Origin: Streptomyces sp. Edi4
GTDB taxonomy: Bacteria; Actinomycetota; Actinomycetes; Streptomycetales; Streptomycetaceae
Assembly: GCF_040253615.1 (NCBI RefSeq)
Contig: NZ_JBEJGY010000004.1
Span: 6,882,001-6,946,000 of the forward strand
Reading direction: 5' to 3'
DNA: 64,000 nucleotides
The notes under the pieces are model-generated. The model did no database searches and was not told the origin of the DNA. It worked only from the letters and a program-made list of their open reading frames with translations. The position numbers and the translations under genes are program-made. Of this stretch, positions 26,648-35,041 are shown piece after piece. Within the stretch, counting starts at the first letter, position 1; each line of letters starts with the position of its first letter.

Positions 26648-27415
26648 ATGACGCCCACCGCCGCGTCTGCCGAAGCATCCGAGTTCGCCGGGAAGACCGC
26701 CCTGGTCACCGGGGCCGCGCGCGGCGTGGGCAAGGAGACCGTGGCACTGCTCCATGCCCGTGGCGCCCGCGTCGTCGCCGTCGACCTGCGTCCCGACGTC
26801 ACGACCCTGCAGGACGAATTCCCCGGCGTACTCGCGATGCGGGGCGACATCACGCGGGAGGAGACCGCCGTCCACGCGGTCCGCTCGGCGCTGGACACCT
26901 TCGAAGGACTGGACATCCTGGTGAACAACGCCGGACGCACCCTGAACAAACCCGTCACCGAAACCACCGCCGAAGACTGGGACACCGTGATGGCCGTCAA
27001 CGCCCGCGGATCCTTCCTCTGCGCCCGAGAAGCCTTCCGGGCCATGCGGAGCCGGGGCGGCGGGAGCATCGTCAGCACCGGGTCCTACGCCGGCACGGTC
27101 GCCCTGCCCGAAGGCGCCGCCTACAGTGCGTCCAAAGGCGCCCTGGCCCAACTGACCAAGGTGCTCGCCGTCGAAGGCGGACCATGGGGCATCCGCGCCA
27201 ACCTTGTCGCCGCAGGCGTCATCGAGACCGACTTCCTCGACACGATCCGCCCCGACAGCCGCGCCTACCTCGCATCGTTCGCCGACGCCCAGCCCCTGGG
27301 CCGAGTCGCACAGCCCGACGAGATCGCCGAGGTTCTCTGCTTCCTCGCCTCACCACGTTCCAGCTTCATCACCGGAGCCGTGGTACCCGCAGACGGCGGC
27401 TTCACCGCCGTCTGA
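26648..27415 (+). CDS. short-chain dehydrogenase/reductase (SDR), second copy
   Basis: 255 residues, classical SDR with TGAARGVGKETV, NNAG at about residues 95-98, VSTGSYAG with the catalytic serine, YSASK and the C-terminal FITGAVVPADGGFT. It is clearly related to, but not a recent duplicate of, the SDR 160 bp upstream. The start at ATG 26648 follows GAGAGGACC. It converges on the transposase remnant, whose stop is 72 bp away. As cargo, the two reductases may act on the same foreign compound; that is inference from the context only. Confidence 0.9.
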   Translation: MTPTAASAEASEFAGKTALVTGAARGVGKETVALLHARGARVVAVDLRPDVTTLQDEFPGVLAMRGDITREETAVHAVRSALDTFEGLDILVNNAGRTLNKPVTETTAEDWDTVMAVNARGSFLCAREAFRAMRSRGGGSIVSTGSYAGTVALPEGAAYSASKGALAQLTKVLAVEGGPWGIRANLVAAGVIETDFLDTIRPDSRAYLASFADAQPLGRVAQPDEIAEVLCFLASPRSSFITGAVVPADGGFTAV

Positions 27416-27487
27416 CGTGACGGGGCCGATCAGCCGTTGCTCGGACACACCACCCTGCCTGCCGGACGGCGGGTTGCCGGAAGTTCG

Positions 27488-30017
27488 TCATCGCGTCTCC
27501 GTACGTGATCGACCGGCGGTGTCTGTCGCGCCACGGGCACGGGGCACCGTGAGCCCCAGGTCGAGTCGCTGGTCCATGTCCAGGCGGAAGGTGCCGTAGG
27601 GGTTGACGTTGGACCAGAACAGCGCGGTCAGGCCGCGCCGATCCTCCTCGCTCAGCCTCGGTGCCCAGGCCGGTTCGGCCAGGACCCGCTGCACCAGCAG
27701 GGAGTTGACGTGCACGAGCGCGGACTGGAGCAGGTGCAGGGCGAGCATCGAGGTCTCGGCATGCTCCTTGTCCGGGCCGGTCAGGGCGCCGTCCTTGCCG
27801 TAGTGGAGCACGGTGTTCGCGCTGTTCCAGTTCTCCACGGCCTGAAGCCCGCCGTGGATCTCCCGGCGCAGGCCAGGACTGGCCAGATAATCGCAGGCGA
27901 ACACCGTACGAACTGCGCGGCCGAGTTCTTCGAGAGCCTGGTAGGTCGGGTGCTTGGGGCCGCCGCGGGTGAAGCGCCGCAGAACCTGCTCGGCCTCCGC
28001 CGTCCCGAGCCGGAGCGCGGCGGCGTACTTCACCATCTGGTCGTACTGCTGCTCGATCAGGTCCCAGCGGATCGGCCGCGTCAGGGAGGGTCCGAGTGCG
28101 GGCCGGCCGGCCGGGGTGTCGTCCGGACGGTACAAGCGGATACTGCCGATGTTCTTCAGACGCGGCAGCAGGCGGAAGCTGAGCAGCTCGGTGAAGGCGA
28201 ACCCAACGACGCTCGCACGTGGGTATCGACGTAGTTGGACTCGATCTCGGCGTCCGTGCAGTGCCGCAGCAGGCCCTCGATCATCGCCGCGACCTCGGAC
28301 GACGAACAGCTCTTGAGCTGGGAGTAGATGCAGACGTTCTTCCGCTCGACGTGCCAGTAGATCATCACGCCGTTACCGCCGTAGCGGGCGTGGTACTCCG
28401 TCATGAAGTTCGAGGACCAGGACCCGAACTTCTTCGAGTCCGACGCGCACGCGGTGCCCTGCCCCCACCAGTCGGTATCCCGGGCGGCGAAGGTGGCGTT
28501 CACCAGCTTCGTTACAGCGGCCCGCAGATTGTCCACGGTGATGAAGTGCCGGCGCACGTGCCGCAGCGCAGCCTCGCTCTCGCGGTGCTCGCCGGTCGCC
28601 ACGATGGCGCGGATGCCCATGTTCGTGCCCAGTGCGAAGAGGGCCAGCAGCAGGCGGCGCTGGAGGACATCACGCTCGATGCGCTCATACGCGGCCACCG
28701 AGGAGAACTCCCCGGTGAAACCGGTGAGGAAGTCGGCGTTCTTCAGCACATCCAGCAGATCCAGGACGCCCCAGCGCCGTGCGACCTCCTCCTTGAGGGC
28801 TGGAGGCCGGTGGGCTCGGCCAGCGGCTCCTGCTTCGGCACGGTGATCCACGACTCGCCCTTGCGAGTGGTGACCTTCACCCCGCCCGCCGAGCCGTCCG
28901 CGAGCGCGCCGGACAGCCCGTCCAGGCCCGCGGCCATGCGCTGCCTCAGATCCGCGATGAACGCCCTCGGGTTCAGCGGCTGGCGGATCGCGGCGTAGTG
29001 CACGGCGCGAGTGGCCTCGAAGTCGCCGGGCAGATCGTCCTCCGGGTTACGCCAGCGCGCGGCGCCTGCGACGTAGATCTCGCGGCGGCGCACCGCGTCC
29101 CGCAGCGCGACCAGGACACACAGCTCGTACGGGATGCGCTCCACCTTGCCTTTGTCGTCGACGACCGCCTCGCGCCAGTCCTTGCGCACCACGCCGTCCA
29201 TCGGCACCACGTCCGTGGCATCGTAGAAGCGGGTCTTGCCGTCGACGTCGGCGTACTTCTTCAACAGCTTCATCGCGTCCATCACCGGCCGACAGGCGGT
29301 GTTGTTGCACTTGAAGCCGAGCGTGTTCAGCAGCGGCGGAAGCATCTGCCGGTAGTACGAACTGTACGACGACCGGAGCGTGGTGCGGACCTTGGCCTTG
29401 AAGACCTTCTCGTTCGCCTTCGCCTCCGCCACCAGCTCACGGAGTGTCTTCTCCCCGACCACAGGGAACAGGGCACGGCGTACGACCTCGTCGGGCTTGT
29501 CGACGGCGGCCGTCGCCAGCTTGAAGAGGATGCCCTCCTTGCCGCGCACCTTCTTCAACTCGGCGGTGAGCTGCTTCTCCACCCGCCGCTCGGCCCGGGC
29601 GTTGATCTTGTGTACCAGGGCGGCCAGCAGATCGACCAGGGCATCGGTGATCTCCGCCTGACGTGACGAGCACAGCGCCGCGAGCAGGGCGATCCGTACG
29701 TCCTCGCTCGTGTCGCGGAAGTCCGAGGGGTACATCTTGATCGCCCGCGCCCGCCACGCGGCCACCAGCTTCTCCGAGCAGTCCGCGAACAGCCCGTCGG
29801 GCAGCCCGAGCTTGCGTACGTCGTCGAGCTTGGTGATCTCCGTCAGCAGCGAGTCCAGGCCGACCGCTCCAGGGCCGCGTTTGAGCGCGGCCAGCAGGGC
29901 GGTACCCGGCTCGTTGTCCTCGGCCACCAGGGGCAACAGCCGCGCCGTGCCCACCTCGCCCAGGCGGCCGATCGTGCGGGCGCAGAAACGTCTTCTCCCA
30001 CTTGCCCCGCGCCGCAA
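27488..30017 (-). pseudogene. tnpA: Tn3-family transposase, 5'-truncated and frameshifted twice
   Basis: Three consecutive frames together give about 850 residues of a Tn3 transposase. First block (to about 28800): ARLLPLVAEDNEPGTALLAAL through RKGESWITVPKQEPLAEP. Second block (28800 to about 28216): ALKEEVARRWGVLDLLDVLK through SNYVDTH, including DSKKFGSWSSNFMTEYHARYGG of the catalytic core. Third block: FAFTELLSFRLLPRLKNIG through TALFWSNVNPYGTFRLDMD, including ENWNSANTVLHYGKDG. One base is missing at each junction (near 28803 and near 28216). Full-length members are about 1000 residues; the first 150 or so are absent and the right terminal repeat follows at once, so an internal deletion removed the 5' end. 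Confidence 0.9.
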
Positions 30018-30054
30018 CCTTTGCGGCTGGTGTCTGAGCTAGGACTCCGGGGCC
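30017..30054 (-). repeat. right terminal inverted repeat of the Tn3 element
   Basis: Read inward from 30054 on the minus strand it begins GGCCCCGGAGTCCTAGCTCA, as at the left end. The target duplication GACTT follows at 30055-30059. Confidence 0.93.
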
Positions 30055-30151
30055 GACTTGGCCCCGTCCCCCGGCACGCGGCACCGCCCCCGCCTGCGGC
30101 ACCGCCCCGCCTGCGGCAGCACCCTGGCGCAGGCCGCGCGGTGCGCGGCGG

Positions 30152-30165
30152 TGTGAGCGCTCTCA
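30152..30165. repeat. dispersed palindrome copy upstream of lysR
   Basis: TGTGAGCGCTCTCA, one mismatch, 59 bp before the LysR start. Before the transposon insertion it would have been about 135 bp from the copy at 23195. Confidence 0.8.
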
Positions 30166-30223
30166 GCGGCGGCGCCGGGCGGGAACGTCGTAGAGGGCCT
30201 GGCCCGCGCGCGACAATGGCTGA

Positions 30224-31138
30224 GTGATCGACCCCCGCCGGCTGCGCATCCTGCGAGCCGCGGCGGACCACCGCACGGTGACCGCCGCCGCAGCAGCGCT
30301 GTATCTGACCCCGTCCGCCGTCTCCCAGCAGCTCGCCGCCCTGGAACAGGAGACCGGACACACCCTGCTGACCCGCAGCGGCAGGGGCGTACGGCTCACG
30401 GCTGCCGGGGAGATCCTGCTGGAGCACGCCAACGCGGTCCTGGCCCAGCTCGAACGGGCCGAGGCGGAACTGGCCGCCTACGCGGGCGGAGCAGCCGGCG
30501 AGGTCACGGTGGCCGCCTTCGCGACGGGGATCGCGGAGGTGCTTGCCCCCGCGATCGTGCGGCTGCGCGCCAGCCACCCCGCGATCCGGGTACGAGTACG
30601 CGACGCCGAGGGCGACGAGGCGCTGCCGCTGGTCCTTGACGGCGAGGCGGATTTGGCGCTGGCCGTGGAGTATCGGGGGGCGCCCCGGGAGGACGACAGC
30701 AGACTCTCGCGTGTGCCGTTGTACGCCGAACCGTTCGACGCGGTACTGAACGCCGCGCACCCGCTCGCCCAGGACTCCCACGTGCCGCTGTCGGCGCTGG
30801 CCGACGACGACTGGATCGGGCCCTACCCGGGCAACCCCTGCCACGACGTAATGCTGCTCGCATGTGAACTCGCGGGATTTCAGCCCAAGTTGGTGCACTC
30901 CTCGGACGACTTCCGGGCGGTGGTGGCGCTCGCGGGCGCCGGCGCGGGGGTGGCGCTCGTGCCCCGCTCCGCGCTGCGCGGCATGGAGCAGAAGGATACG
31001 GTTGTACGCCCTGTGGCAGGCACGGCGGCGACCCGCAGGGTGTTCGCGGCGGTACGCAGGGGAGCGGAGAGGCATCCGCTGTTCCGACCGGTCCTCGAGG
31101 CCCTTGCGGAGGCGGCGGAAGGCCTTCCGACCGATTGA
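30224..31138 (+). CDS. LysR-family transcriptional regulator
   Basis: 304 residues. The N-terminal winged helix is plain: MIDPRRLRILRAAADHRTV, TAAAAALYLTPSAVSQQLAALEQETGHTLLTRSGRGVRLTAAG (residues about 18-60). The periplasmic-binding-protein-like effector domain follows. The start is GTG 30224. Position relative to tdh-kbl, interrupted only by the Tn3 element, suggests it originally sat next to that operon and may regulate threonine breakdown; this is inference. A GC-rich dyad follows about 50 bp after the stop. Confidence 0.92.
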   Translation: MIDPRRLRILRAAADHRTVTAAAAALYLTPSAVSQQLAALEQETGHTLLTRSGRGVRLTAAGEILLEHANAVLAQLERAEAELAAYAGGAAGEVTVAAFATGIAEVLAPAIVRLRASHPAIRVRVRDAEGDEALPLVLDGEADLALAVEYRGAPREDDSRLSRVPLYAEPFDAVLNAAHPLAQDSHVPLSALADDDWIGPYPGNPCHDVMLLACELAGFQPKLVHSSDDFRAVVALAGAGAGVALVPRSALRGMEQKDTVVRPVAGTAATRRVFAAVRRGAERHPLFRPVLEALAEAAEGLPTD

Positions 31139-31185
31139 AGCCGCCGGGTCGCCCGACCGCCCCGCTGCGCCGGCCGCCCCACTGC

Positions 31186-31208
31186 CGGGCGACCCGCCGG
31201 GTCGCCCG
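31186..31208 (+). terminator. dyad downstream of lysR, possible terminator
   Basis: CGGGCGACCCG (31186-31196) and its exact complement CGGGTCGCCCG (31198-31208), with another CGGGTCGCCCG at 31145-31155 that can pair with the same arm over a 30-nt loop. The alternative pairing could act as a terminator for lysR. Confidence 0.5.
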
Positions 31209-31311
31209 ATCGCCGGACCGCCCGGCCGCGAGGGTGCTGAGGCGCTGAAGCAGCCGAGACGCTGAGGCGCCGAGACACGCTGGGTGGGTGTGGTGTGGGG
31301 GTGGGGCTGCT

Positions 31312-31494
31312 AGAGAGCGCTCTCGGCCGGCCCCCAGCTGCGGTACGCACCACGGAACCACCGAGAGAGAGCGCTCTCAAGCGCCGCGAGGCCGTGATGT
31401 GGGGTCCCTAAGCCGCCCGGGCAGGGGAGAGCGCTCTCAAGCCCCACCCCGCCTGCACTCCCTCCCGCAGCCGCCCCGGACGAAAGCGCTCTCA
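31312..31494. repeat. second palindrome array, four copies at 54-60 bp spacing
   Basis: Copies at 31312, 31366, 31426 and 31481 (spacings 54, 60, 55). Three have the exact 12-bp core and the fourth is CGAAAGCGCTCTCA. Three are followed by AAGC. Unlike the array at 7819, the DNA between copies is not alike, so spacing is conserved without sequence. It lies in the 31139-31555 gap, between the convergent lysR and the 31556 gene. Confidence 0.93.
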
Positions 31495-31555
31495 AGCCCA
31501 CCCAAGCGATCAGCGGCGGCGGCCCCCGCCAGCCCCTGCCCACCTCACGCCCACC

Positions 31556-32023
31556 TCACGCCCAGGCCGGCGCCGTGCCCGTCAGCTGGCAGACGACCAA
31601 GTACAGCGGGATCGGAGGAGTGTAGGGCGTCGGGCCCTCCGGGAAGTTGATCAGGCGCGGCCGGTCGGCGTCCGGCACTACGGCGCCCGGCGCGTAACGC
31701 ACCGGGCGTGGCCAGGGCAGATCATGGTCGGAACCGGCCGGCACGATCCACCACCACCACTCGGCCGAGGCGAACACGCAGCCGGACCGGGGAAGCCGGG
31801 ACAGCAGCCTGAAGCCGTGCCGGGCGGGCACTCCCACAGCGTCCCGGCCCAGCGTGGCGGGCCGGACCGACGGCAGCAGCACCCCGCCGCATGGAGCGGC
31901 GGAGCCGCCGGGCCCGGGCTCACCGTGCGCACCCCCACTGCGCACGGGGCCACGGGGCCCGGCGGTTCCGGACCCATCGGGTCGCGGGCCCTGTCGCCCG
32001 GCCCGGGGTCCCCAGGGAAGCAT
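31556..32023 (-). CDS. conserved hypothetical protein downstream of an ATPase
   Basis: The C-terminal about 105 residues look like a real protein (ARHGFRLLSRLPRSGCVFASAEWWWWIVPAGSDHDLPWP, ending in TPYTPPIPLYLVVCQLTGTAPAWA), a form I associate with Streptomyces genes next to RsbW-like ATPases. The upstream half is proline/glycine-rich and doubtful. Start candidates are GTG 32035 (overlapping the ATPase stop), ATG 32023 and internal GTGs at 31945 or 31882; I list ATG 32023. It is probably co-transcribed with the ATPase. Function unknown. Confidence 0.55.
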   Translation of the reverse strand: MLPWGPRAGRQGPRPDGSGTAGPRGPVRSGGAHGEPGPGGSAAPCGGVLLPSVRPATLGRDAVGVPARHGFRLLSRLPRSGCVFASAEWWWWIVPAGSDHDLPWPRPVRYAPGAVVPDADRPRLINFPEGPTPYTPPIPLYLVVCQLTGTAPAWA

Positions 32024-32028
32024 CTCTC

Positions 32029-32517
32029 TCAGCACTCAAGGACCGCCTTGTTCGGCCCTTCGTGCGCGAGCTCGGCCCAGACGACGCGTCCGGGGCCGTA
32101 CGGGGCATCGTGCGAGCCCCAGGCACTGCTCACCGCGTCCACGAGCAGCAGCCCGCGACCGCGTTCTTCCTCGTCGCCGGAGTGGCACAGCCGAGGACCG
32201 GCCGAACCGCAGCCCAGGTCCCGGACGGCTATCAGCAACGCCCGCCGCAGGTCGGTGAGTTCGCACAGTATGTGGTCCCCGGCGGTGTGCACGACGGCGT
32301 TCGTGACGAGCTCCGAGATCACCAGGGAGACGGTCTCGTGCAGCTCCTCGTCGTGCCCCCAGCCGGTCAGCATGGCCCTGCTGCGACGGCGCGCCAGGGA
32401 GACCGACTCGGTACGGGCCGGCACGTCGAAGGCGTACCGTCGAACGGTGGTCCCGGAGCATGCGCCTGTCAGCTGCGGGATGAGCGCGTTACCAGGAGCC
32501 ACGACCGGAATCCTCAC
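32029..32517 (-). CDS. RsbW-like ATP-binding protein (anti-sigma-type histidine kinase fold)
   Basis: 162 residues. Bergerat ATP-fold motifs are visible: N-box ELVTNAVVHT (about residues 69-78), G1 VRDLGCG (about 97-103) and G2 RGRGLLLVDAVSSAWG (about 118-133). Streptomyces carries dozens of such stand-alone ATPases, many next to XRE/DUF397 pairs as here, in loci like abaA and whiJ that influence antibiotic production and development. It could phosphorylate an anti-sigma antagonist or bind a sigma factor; no partner is encoded beside it. It is divergent from the XRE gene, 191 bp apart. Start ATG 32515-32517. Confidence 0.85.
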   Translation of the reverse strand: MRIPVVAPGNALIPQLTGACSGTTVRRYAFDVPARTESVSLARRRSRAMLTGWGHDEELHETVSLVISELVTNAVVHTAGDHILCELTDLRRALLIAVRDLGCGSAGPRLCHSGDEEERGRGLLLVDAVSSAWGSHDAPYGPGRVVWAELAHEGPNKAVLEC

Positions 32518-32624
32518 AGTGGGGAAGCGGTGCTCCGTACGGCCTCCCCCAAGGCTGTACTCGACGACCGCGTGTGAACTGGTTCACCGACCCACCATGT
32601 ACCTCCGGCGGACACTTGGCAAGG

Positions 32625-32649
32625 GGCACTCTGAAAAATGCAGAGTGCC
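32625..32649. promoter_or_regulatory. inverted repeat in the abaA/whiJ-type divergent region
   Basis: GGCACTCTG-AAAAATG-CAGAGTGCC, perfect 9-bp arms and 7-nt spacer, 60 bp upstream of the XRE start and 108 bp upstream of the ATPase start. Such an AT-centred dyad between an XRE/DUF397 pair and an ATPase is a likely operator for the XRE protein. Confidence 0.65.
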
Positions 32650-32708
32650 GTTCTCCTATCTGCAGCGACGTGGCACACTGCTCGCAACAGTGCGTGGGGA
32701 GGTCTGAA

Positions 32709-33569
32709 GTGAGTGAACCCCGGTCCGCCCCGACCGTGGGCCAGGTCGTGCTGGGCAGGCGCCTCCAGGACCTGCGCGAGCGGGCCGGCCTCAGGCGCGA
32801 GGAGGCGGCCAAGGTACTGCGGGTCGCCCCGGCCACCATCCGGCGCATGGAGATGGCCGAAGTCTCCCTCAAGATTCCCTACGTCGTCCTGCTGCTGAAG
32901 GCGTACGGGATCGCGGACACGGAGACGGAAGGTTTCGTCGCCCTTGCCGAGGAGGCCAACAAGCCGGGCTGGTGGCAGCGCTTCCACGACATCCTGCCGG
33001 ACTGGTTCAGCATGTACGTCAGCCTGGAGGGCGCGGCCTCGCTGATCAGGTCGTACGAGCCGCACTTCGTGCCCGGACTGCTGCAGACCGAGGAGTACGC
33101 CCGTGCCGTGATGCGCACCGGCGCGCTCGGCGCCACCAGCGAGGCCGACATCGACCGGCACGTGGCGCTGCGCATGGAGCGCCAGTCGCTGCTCACCCGG
33201 GACGACGCCCCCAGGCTGTGGGTCATCCTGGACGAGACCGTACTGCGCCGCCCGGTCGGGAGCCCGCAGGTCATGCGGGACCAGATCGACCGTCTCCTCG
33301 AAGCCTCGACGCTGCCCAACGTCACCGTTCAGGTGGCGGAGTTCGCCTCCGGGCACCATCCGGGGACGTACGGGCCCTTCGTCCTGTTCCGTTTCGCCGT
33401 GCCCGAACTGCCGGACATGGTCTACAGCGAGTACCTGACCGGCGCCGTCTACCTCGACGCGCGCCCCGAGGTGGCCACCCACCTGGAGGTCATGGACCGC
33501 ATGGCGGCTCAGGCCGCCACTGCACAACGCACGAAGGAGATCCTCAAGGGTCTCCGCAAGGAGCTGTGA
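32709..33569 (+). CDS. XRE-family regulator with DUF5753 (WhiJ-like)
   Basis: 286 residues from GTG 32709 (VSEPRSAPTVG), preceded by GGGGAGG at 8 bp. An N-terminal HTH (LRREEAAKVLRVAPATIRRMEMAEVSLKIPYV, about residues 30-61) is followed by the DUF5753 effector-type domain from about residue 95 (SYEPHFVPGLLQTEEYARAVM and GSPQVMRDQIDRLLEASTLPNVTVQV). The layout equals that of Streptomyces WhiJ. It is followed without a gap by a DUF397 gene, its usual partner. DNA binding of WhiJ-type proteins is thought to be relieved by the small partner; that is family knowledge, not shown here. Confidence 0.92.
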   Translation: MSEPRSAPTVGQVVLGRRLQDLRERAGLRREEAAKVLRVAPATIRRMEMAEVSLKIPYVVLLLKAYGIADTETEGFVALAEEANKPGWWQRFHDILPDWFSMYVSLEGAASLIRSYEPHFVPGLLQTEEYARAVMRTGALGATSEADIDRHVALRMERQSLLTRDDAPRLWVILDETVLRRPVGSPQVMRDQIDRLLEASTLPNVTVQVAEFASGHHPGTYGPFVLFRFAVPELPDMVYSEYLTGAVYLDARPEVATHLEVMDRMAAQAATAQRTKEILKGLRKEL

Positions 33570-33836
33570 ATGGATCACATATACGACGGCGGGCCGGCGG
33601 CCGGGCGCATCTACAACGGTATGCCCGCCGCCGAACTCGGCGCCGAGGGCTGGCACAAGCCGTGGAGCGGCGGCAACGGCGGCAACTGCTTCGAGGCCAT
33701 GAAGCTGGCCGACGGCAGGGTCGCGGTCCGCCAGTCCGCCGATCCCGAAGGCCCCGCGTTGATCTATACCCCCGGTGAGATCGCGGCGTTCATTCAGGGC
33801 GCGAAGTCAGGCAAGGCCGATTTCTTGCTGACGTGA
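33570..33836 (+). CDS. DUF397-domain small protein
   Basis: 88 residues starting directly after the XRE stop (TGA then ATG). The central WHKPWSGGNGGNCFEAMKLADGRVAVRQSADPEGPAL and the end YTPGEIAAFIQGAKSGKADFL match the DUF397 family, small partners of WhiJ-like regulators. The N-terminal 30 residues are extra compared with the shortest members. The stop codon lies in an 18-bp tandem duplication. Confidence 0.92.
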   Translation: MDHIYDGGPAAGRIYNGMPAAELGAEGWHKPWSGGNGGNCFEAMKLADGRVAVRQSADPEGPALIYTPGEIAAFIQGAKSGKADFLLT

Positions 33837-33867
33837 CGCAGCGCGAGCGCGTGACGCAGCGCGAGCG
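33833..33867. repeat. 18-bp tandem duplication starting at the DUF397 stop codon
   Basis: GTGACGCAGCGCGAGCGC at 33833-33850 and a second copy matching 17 of 18 at 33851-33868. The TGA inside the first copy (33834-33836) is the stop codon. Degenerate GTGACGCGACGCGG follows. Confidence 0.9.
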
Positions 33868-34118
33868 ACACAGCGCGCGTGACGCGACGCGGCTCGACCG
33901 CCGCTACGGCCGGCCGCTGCTCCGGCCGCCGCTCAGGTCGACCAGCCCGCTCCGACCCACCTGCGTCGCCGGGCCCCCGACTCTCCCTCATCGGCCCGCC
34001 CTACGATCCGAGTCACAGCCGTCCCGACCAACAACCATCCGATCTGCCAACTCCCGTACTCCTTCAACTGCCGTACTCCTCCCTCCTGTTCACTGACCTT
34101 CATCTCCATGGAGCGCAC

Positions 34119-34925
34119 ATGACCGGGCAAGACCGCACCGCCATTCAGATCGACACCAGCAAGCCTCATCCGGCGCGGGTGTACGACTGGTTCCTCGGCG
34201 GGAAGGACAACTATCCGGTCGACGAGGTGCTGGCCGAGCAGCTGCTCGCCCTCGACTCGCGCGGCCGGGACATCGCGCGGGTCAACCGCGCCTTCATGCA
34301 CCGCGCCACACGGTGGCTCGCCGAGCAGGGCGTACGACAGTTTCTTGACATCGGTACCGGCATCCCCACGGAGCCCAACCTCCACCAGATCGCCCAGCGC
34401 ACCGCTCCCGACGCCCGCATCGTGTACGCCGACAACGACCCGATCGTGCTGCGGCACGCGGAGGCGCTGTTGCGTTCCGCCCCCGAGGGGGTCACGGAGT
34501 ACATCCAGGCCGACGCCCGCGAACCGGAACGCATCCTCGAACTGGCCCGCGACACCCTTGACTTCGAGCGTCCGGTCGCGGTTTCGCTGATCGCTCTGAC
34601 TCACTTCATCGGGGACGACGACGATGTGTACGGCATCGTCGACCGGCTCCTCGATGTCTTCGCGCCGGGCAGCTACCTGGTTCTGTCGCAGATCACCGGC
34701 GACTTCGACCCGGAGAGCGCTGCCCGCGCGATCGAGCTCTACAAGAGCGGCGGCGTCACACTGCGCCCACGGACCAAGGCGGAGGTCGCACGCTTCTTCG
34801 ACGGCCGTGAACTGGTCTCGCCGGGCGTGGGACTCGCCGCTTCCTGGCATCCGGAGCTCGGTGAGAGCGCTCTCGACGGCGATGAGACCCTTCCCGTCTA
34901 CGCGGGCGTGGCCCGCAAAGTGTGA
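34119..34925 (+). CDS. SAM-dependent methyltransferase, DUF574 type
   Basis: 268 residues. The start ATG 34119 gives MTGQDRTAIQIDTSKPHPARVYDWFLGGKDNYPVDEVLAEQ, the classic opening of the actinobacterial DUF574 methyltransferases. The SAM motif is FLDIGTGIPTEPNLHQIAQ (about residues 76-94) and the acidic motif VYADNDPIVLRHAEALL follows. The family is strongly expanded in Streptomyces and often found beside XRE/DUF397 genes, as here; substrates are unknown. An exact core palindrome (34862-34875) near the C-terminus is read as GESALDG. The gap before the gene (33869-34118) holds nothing I recognise. Confidence 0.92.
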   Translation: MTGQDRTAIQIDTSKPHPARVYDWFLGGKDNYPVDEVLAEQLLALDSRGRDIARVNRAFMHRATRWLAEQGVRQFLDIGTGIPTEPNLHQIAQRTAPDARIVYADNDPIVLRHAEALLRSAPEGVTEYIQADAREPERILELARDTLDFERPVAVSLIALTHFIGDDDDVYGIVDRLLDVFAPGSYLVLSQITGDFDPESAARAIELYKSGGVTLRPRTKAEVARFFDGRELVSPGVGLAASWHPELGESALDGDETLPVYAGVARKV

Positions 34926-35041
34926 GGCGAAGGGCGGAGTGGCCGACTGCCCGAGTCGTCCGGGGTGCCGCACGTACCGGTCGCCCAGGGCCTCGCCCGC
35001 CGGACTCCCTTCGCCAGCGGTCCCAGTCCTCGGGGGTGGCG

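Larger units (their letters stand above)
23240..30054. mobile_element. complete Tn3-family transposon with decayed transposase
   Basis: 6815 bp bounded by inverted repeats that match at 33 of the first 34 positions and flanked by a 5-bp direct duplication GACTT (23235-23239 and 30055-30059), the hallmark of Tn3-family transposition. Contents from left to right: resolvase gene, a res-like site, a cargo of XRE/MmyB regulator, small protein and two short-chain dehydrogenases, and a transposase with at least two frameshifts and no N-terminus. It resembles the Tn4556-type elements of Streptomyces. It is now probably movable only with help in trans. No copy of the dispersed palindrome lies inside. 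The DNA after the right target duplication (GGCCCCG) repeats the first 7 bases of the left end, which may be chance or part of target choice. Confidence 0.93.
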
